Both the position numbers and the translations under genes were made by a program. Below, piece by piece: positions 37,392-40,728 of a DNA stretch of 40,728 nt. The notes below the pieces were generated by a model. The model had not been told where the DNA came from. It did not search any database and worked only from the letters and a program-made list of their open reading frames with translations. Numbering within the stretch: position 1 is the first letter of the stretch; every line of letters starts with the position of its first letter. The stretch spans positions 1 through 40,728 of the forward strand of contig CALMYE010000089.1 of the NCBI GenBank assembly GCA_937873425.1, written 5' to 3'. Source of the stretch: an uncultured Sphingopyxis sp. (GTDB lineage Bacteria > Pseudomonadota > Alphaproteobacteria > Sphingomonadales > Sphingomonadaceae).

Positions 37392-37827
37392 CCAAGCTGC
37401 TCCTTCGTTTGCGCAGGCCGAAGAAGCGCGGACCCGACCAATGAGCGCCCGTTATCGCCCGAGCGATCTGGCTCAGGCTCTCGTAGCGGCGTCCATCATG
37501 TTCGAACCCACCATCGAGCACCAAGACATGATAGGTCTTGCCTTGCCATGACCGCACCAGCCTTGTGCCGGTCTTGATAGCTAGATCGCGCGGGCTTCCG
37601 ACCTCCCCTGTCCTTTCCAGCTGCGTCAGGCATTTGTCGACGGCGCGGCGTGTGGCGACGGTTAGCCCGCCATGCACCCGCGCCTGCATCCGCCACGCGA
37701 TACCGCGGCGGAGCAGGTCGGGGCCGATATCTGGCGCGAGCGAGCGATATTGCTCGCGCCATAGGGCTCGCAGCTCGGCCGGTGACATAGTCGCCAGCGC
37801 CGCAATTTGATCGTCGAGCGAAGTCAT
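37384..37827 (-). CDS. DUF2924 protein of the recombinase cassette
   Basis: The 147-aa protein has an N-terminal helical part (LRALWREQYRSLAPDIGPDL, RGIAWRMQARVHGG) and a C-terminal part GTRLVRSWQGKTYHVLVLDG with SLSQIARAITG and SGPRFFGL. The C-terminal part resembles the RAMA-type DNA-binding-associated domain, by my reading. DUF2924 genes commonly sit beside this recombinase type. Its role is not established; a DNA-binding helper or directionality factor is a reasonable guess. It is coupled to both neighbours: an ATGA overlap upstream and an 8-bp overlap with the recombinase. Confidence 0.85.
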   Translation of the reverse strand: MTSLDDQIAALATMSPAELRALWREQYRSLAPDIGPDLLRRGIAWRMQARVHGGLTVATRRAVDKCLTQLERTGEVGSPRDLAIKTGTRLVRSWQGKTYHVLVLDGGFEHDGRRYESLSQIARAITGAHWSGPRFFGLRKRRSSLGG

Positions 37828-38123
37828 GATGCTACCGTCTCGGCTACAATGTCAGCAACGGCGATCCGATAGGCAATTGCTCCATCTTTTCGCTGCTTCT
37901 TGACCAGCACCTTCCCCCGCTTGCGCAGCCCAGTCAGGAACGCACGGCAGCTGTGCGGCTGCCAGCCGGTCGCTTTGGCGACCTCACTCAGCGTCGCACC
38001 TTTGGTGCGCGACAGCAGCTTGACAACGATGGCTGACTTGGTGGGCTCGGCTTTGACAGTAGGGGCAGGTGTACCGGCTTGGCCTCGGACTTGGCGGGAA
38101 GGTGAAGTTGCTTCAATCGTCAT
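37824..38123 (-). CDS. DUF3489 protein of the recombinase cassette
   Basis: The 99-aa product has a disordered start (TSPSRQVRGQAGTPAPTVK) and then a winged-helix-like core: IVVKLLSRTKGATLSEVAKA, HSCRAFLTGLRKRGKVLVKK and a strand AIAYRIA. This is the DUF3489 pattern, and it looks like a DNA-binding regulator. The start at ATG 38123 leaves a family-like N-terminus; the longer frame upstream is not convincing. Its stop overlaps the DUF2924 start (ATGA). It is probably the first or second gene of the cassette's single transcript. Confidence 0.82.
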   Translation of the reverse strand: MTIEATSPSRQVRGQAGTPAPTVKAEPTKSAIVVKLLSRTKGATLSEVAKATGWQPHSCRAFLTGLRKRGKVLVKKQRKDGAIAYRIAVADIVAETVAS

Positions 38124-38266
38124 CTCGGGTCTCCGCGGGACACTCAGCACCATGCCGCGTCCCACTGACCCGAGCCCCGGCAACCCGCGTTCCAAGGCTT
38201 GCCGCGCCCTCGCCCGGCAACGCACCAACGCTCTATTGAAGAGCGAAGTCCAGTCTATTCTGCAGC

Positions 38267-38491
38267 CTAGCCGTCTTTCGGGCGCATCAAGGCACAGGCT
38301 GCGGAAGCCAACGCCGCTAGGTCTGCCGCAACCTGCCTCAGCCGCGCAATCCGGATCTTCAGCTCGGCATCGCCGTCCTTAGCAGGCAGTCCCAATATCA
38401 GCGCTGGGCTCTCGTCTTCCATCATCGCGCCAGCCTGCACCAGCAGCGCCAGCGCCAAACTGGTCTTCTCGTCTTTTCCTCGATTGGCCAT
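38267..38491 (-). CDS. 74-aa protein at the head of the recombinase cassette
   Basis: From ATG 38491 the frame encodes a small soluble, helix-rich protein: MANRGKDEKTSLALALLVQA, DESPALILGLPAKDG, ELKIRIARLRQVAADLAALA. The amphipathic last helix suggests dimer formation. I recognise no named family. It lies 143 bp before the DUF3489 gene on the same strand and may be the first gene of the same operon. The frame continues upstream to about 38638, but that part is a poor N-terminus. Confidence 0.6.
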   Translation of the reverse strand: MANRGKDEKTSLALALLVQAGAMMEDESPALILGLPAKDGDAELKIRIARLRQVAADLAALASAACALMRPKDG

Positions 38492-38723
38492 GCCCGGCAC
38501 CAATGCGTGGCGCGCCCTGGAAGTCCATATGCAGCTTTGCGCCTTTCCAGCCGCGTCGATGCACAAATGGCGGCTTTGTTGGACAGAGGCGACAGTCCGG
38601 TTTTGTGCCCTGCAGGCTGATTGGTGCCGTTCATTCACGAAATCGATCCGCGGCAGCCTTGTGCATCAATTTCGTTCGTTTGAAGCCTAAAGCCACCGTT
38701 AGACAACCGAAATGTGAGCGAAA

Positions 38724-40728
38724 TCAGCAATTTTTCCGGATGATCTCTGTCGTTGTGCTTCGTACCCTTTCTGTGTCTCGCGCGGTGAGCCAGCCCTTCG
38801 TTAACATGGTTGCCCAAACGGCGTCGCCGCGGCGTGCAGCTGAGCACGCCGCGACTTCGCGACCGTTACGAGCGAGCTGTTCGGCAAGTGCGGTATAGGC
38901 AACTGCCATGTCACGATTGGCCTGCTGGCCCGTCGGGTTGCGGCGCAGTCGGGCTTCGCGGATGGCGATATAGCGCTGCTGACGCGCCAAAGCCGCGTCA
39001 ATTTGGCCCAGTTGCTCGAGCACCAGCGATTCCTGGCCAAGCAGCGAGGTCAGCCGTTTTTCAATCGTTTCGTCAAAACCGAGCGCGAGCCGCGCTTCCA
39101 TCGCTTCGCGGCCTCGCCTCGCTGCCGCCAACGCCGCTCCGCGTTCGGCAGGAATCTCCATTAGGCTTCCGCTCAGGTTGTATTGCGCGTCGCCATAACG
39201 GTCCCACCAGACTTGGGTGGGGTTGCGCGCAAGTTCGGCATCGACCAGCGCTTCGGCCCGCCGGAACCAAGTCAGCGATGCCGGGACATCTTCCGCATAA
39301 TAGTAGGAATCGCCGATTTGAGCGAGGAGCACATATTCCAGAGCACGCGCCGGGCGGGTCCATTCACCGGTCCAAGCGCGCGCGCGCAGCCGCCCCAGCG
39401 TCGCTTCGAGCATCTTAGCCGCATCAGCAGGGCGGTCGGCGTTCCACAACGTCATATAGCCACGGTTCTTTTCGACCTGAAGCAGCCCTAGCCGCGCGCC
39501 CATGCGTGTTGGGTCCGTCGCCAATGCGGCACCGAAATGTTGTTCGGCGGCATTGCTGACCCGCTGCGACTCGGTATCGTCAGCAAGTGTGTTCCAGCGC
39601 ACCACATTAACCCAACCGCGCTCCTCAGCGATCGCTGCTCCTTCCCCGCTGATTGTCGCCAACGTCGCGTCGGCGCGGTCAAGCAGCGCCTTGGCTTCCT
39701 CGGTACGGCCCAGATTGGATTCGCCGGCAGCCCCCATCACGGTAGCAAGGCGACGAAAGCCGCGAGCTGTATCAAGCCGCAAATCCTCGGGCGCGTCACG
39801 CATTTGCGCCAATCGGTCCAGATATCGCCCCGCTGTCTCGGCTAACTCGGCCCGCGCTGCTGTTGTGCCGGGCGCATCGGCCAGCCGATCATAATGCGGG
39901 AACAGCATGAACCGGGCGAGGTCGCGTACTTCGTAGAAGCGCGACTCTGCGGCATCGCGCGCACGTTCGGCGCGGACATATTGGACAGTGCTGATCGCCG
40001 CCGCTGCGATTAGCAAGGCGCCGACTGCTGCTGCAATCCGCTGACGCTTGAAGAACTTCACGGTGCGTTGGTGCCATGGGGTCGGTCTGGCGCTAATGGG
40101 TCGATGCCCCGCTCGCGCATCCAAGTCAGCCAGCAAAGACGGAACATCTGGATAGCGTTCCAGCGGGTTAGCAGCCGTTGCGTGGGCGATGATAGCGCCA
40201 AGATCGTCTTCTACGACCGGCCCGACCAGTTCCCGCAGCACCATGCCAAGGCCATATACATCGCTGGCAACACTGGCTGGTACCCCGGATATGCGTTCAG
40301 GCGCAGCATATTGGCGGGTGAGCGCGCCTGATCCCGGATCTTCGCTATTGTCGCTGCTGTCGATCAGCCGCGCAATGCCAAAGTCGAGCAGCTTCACCTT
40401 GCCGTCGGCATCGACCATGATGTTTGAAGGTTTAATGTCAGCGTGAATGACGAGGTTGCGGTGCGCAAAGACCACTGCGGCGCAAGCCTGTTGAAATAGC
40501 GCCAGCCGCGCATCGAGGTTCAGCGCAGCGGCGTTAGCATATTCGGTGATAGACCTGCCCTCAATCAAGTCCATCGCCAGCCAAGGTGTTCCGTTTAGAC
40601 TGCCGCCATCCAAGATCCGAGCTATGCCCGGATCGACCAGCCGCCCGAGAATACGTCGTTCAATCAGAAAGCGCTCCAGCGCGCCGACCGACGTCAGACT
40701 ACCGCGCATCAGTTTGATGGCCACTGCT
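38724..40728 (-). CDS. Eukaryotic-like Ser/Thr protein kinase with TPR-like C-terminus (5' end outside window)
   Basis: The gene runs off the window's right edge; the visible part begins at the VAIK lysine strand. The kinase domain shows IHADIKPSN as catalytic loop (Asp, Lys and Asn kept, but Ala replaces the usual Arg of HRD), LDFGIARL, AAPERISG and SDVYGLGMVLRELVG. One transmembrane helix follows near residue 240 (AAVGALLIAAAAISTV). An extracytoplasmic region of about 400 residues rich in TPR-like helices comes next (LDRLAQMRDAPEDLRLDTAR, AYTALAEQLARNGRE), ending in IIRKNC. This is a membrane-bound sensor-like kinase, possibly of the non-RD class. It is upstream of the recombinase cassette on the same strand, with 232 bp between. 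Confidence 0.88.
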   Translation of the reverse strand, partial: AVAIKLMRGSLTSVGALERFLIERRILGRLVDPGIARILDGGSLNGTPWLAMDLIEGRSITEYANAAALNLDARLALFQQACAAVVFAHRNLVIHADIKPSNIMVDADGKVKLLDFGIARLIDSSDNSEDPGSGALTRQYAAPERISGVPASVASDVYGLGMVLRELVGPVVEDDLGAIIAHATAANPLERYPDVPSLLADLDARAGHRPISARPTPWHQRTVKFFKRQRIAAAVGALLIAAAAISTVQYVRAERARDAAESRFYEVRDLARFMLFPHYDRLADAPGTTAARAELAETAGRYLDRLAQMRDAPEDLRLDTARGFRRLATVMGAAGESNLGRTEEAKALLDRADATLATISGEGAAIAEERGWVNVVRWNTLADDTESQRVSNAAEQHFGAALATDPTRMGARLGLLQVEKNRGYMTLWNADRPADAAKMLEATLGRLRARAWTGEWTRPARALEYVLLAQIGDSYYYAEDVPASLTWFRRAEALVDAELARNPTQVWWDRYGDAQYNLSGSLMEIPAERGAALAAARRGREAMEARLALGFDETIEKRLTSLLGQESLVLEQLGQIDAALARQQRYIAIREARLRRNPTGQQANRDMAVAYTALAEQLARNGREVAACSAARRGDAVWATMLTKGWLTARDTERVRSTTTEIIRKNC

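Noticed and set aside
35883-37577. 564-aa plus-strand frame opposite the recombinase and DUF2924 genes
   Set aside because: The minus strand has catalytic Ser/Arg motifs and proper gene overlaps; the plus frame has no support.
35580-38700. Attachment-site duplication of the tRNA-Thr 3' end
   Set aside because: I looked for a second copy of the CGAGTCCTGAAGCGGC end around and beyond the recombinase cassette and saw none.
1-40728. CRISPR arrays or insertion sequences
   Set aside because: No regularly spaced direct repeats, no transposase motifs and no terminal inverted repeats with target duplications were seen; the only recombination gene is the serine recombinase.

Overview
The window looks like chromosomal DNA from a GC-rich alphaproteobacterium of the order Sphingomonadales, most likely Sphingopyxis or a near relative. 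I infer this from protein style (TopA with a Lys/Ala/Pro tail, a lepB-rnc-era operon, the CVIRGC-type glutathione reductase), from REP-like repeats of the kind common in sphingomonads, and from EcfG-like promoter motifs. No database search was run.

Layout. (1) 1-11.4 kb is core genome: topA and a secreted alpha/beta hydrolase (+), a lepB-rnc-era-membrane-protein operon (-), pgi and gor (+), then a ScfR/PccR-type regulator (-) divergent from an acyl-CoA carboxylase beta gene. (2) At about 12.46 kb that carboxylase gene (pccB-like) is broken after about 347 codons. It continues in frame into a GAF-PAS-HisKA-HATPase-REC hybrid histidine kinase, giving one 1037-aa chimeric ORF. (3) 14.5-26.2 kb is an accessory, stress-flavoured block: a decayed thioredoxin-reductase-like pseudogene, a large KatE-type catalase, a Crp-like regulator with a translationally coupled 64-aa protein, a PRC-barrel membrane protein, a decayed mannose-1-phosphate guanylyltransferase remnant, a large glycosyltransferase, an SRPBCC protein, a zinc alcohol dehydrogenase, an SDR, a DUF1810 protein and a YCII-like protein. 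Two EcfG-like promoter matches lie in this block. (4) 26.8-28.1 kb encodes a secreted SH3-metallo-beta-lactamase-fold protein. (5) 28.2-35.4 kb is a complete histidine utilisation locus of the formylglutamate type: hutI-hutH-hutG-hutU on the minus strand, divergent from hutF-hutC. A perfect 18-bp palindrome, the likely HutC operator, lies between the two arms. (6) tRNA-Thr(CGT) at 35.5 kb is followed by a compact cassette of a large serine recombinase, a DUF2924 protein, a DUF3489 protein and a 74-aa protein. The window ends inside an eukaryotic-like Ser/Thr kinase.

How genes work together. The hut genes convert histidine to urocanate (HutH), imidazolonepropionate (HutU), formiminoglutamate (HutI), formylglutamate (HutF) and glutamate plus formate (HutG), with HutC as repressor. 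LepB, Rnc and Era form a classic housekeeping operon. The accessory block combines peroxide detoxification, aldehyde/alcohol redox enzymes and surface-glycan synthesis, and shows two clear gene-decay scars. The pccB/kinase fusion is the most striking feature. Either a real rearrangement has placed a signalling kinase behind a propionate-type operator cluster, or the contig is chimeric at this point.
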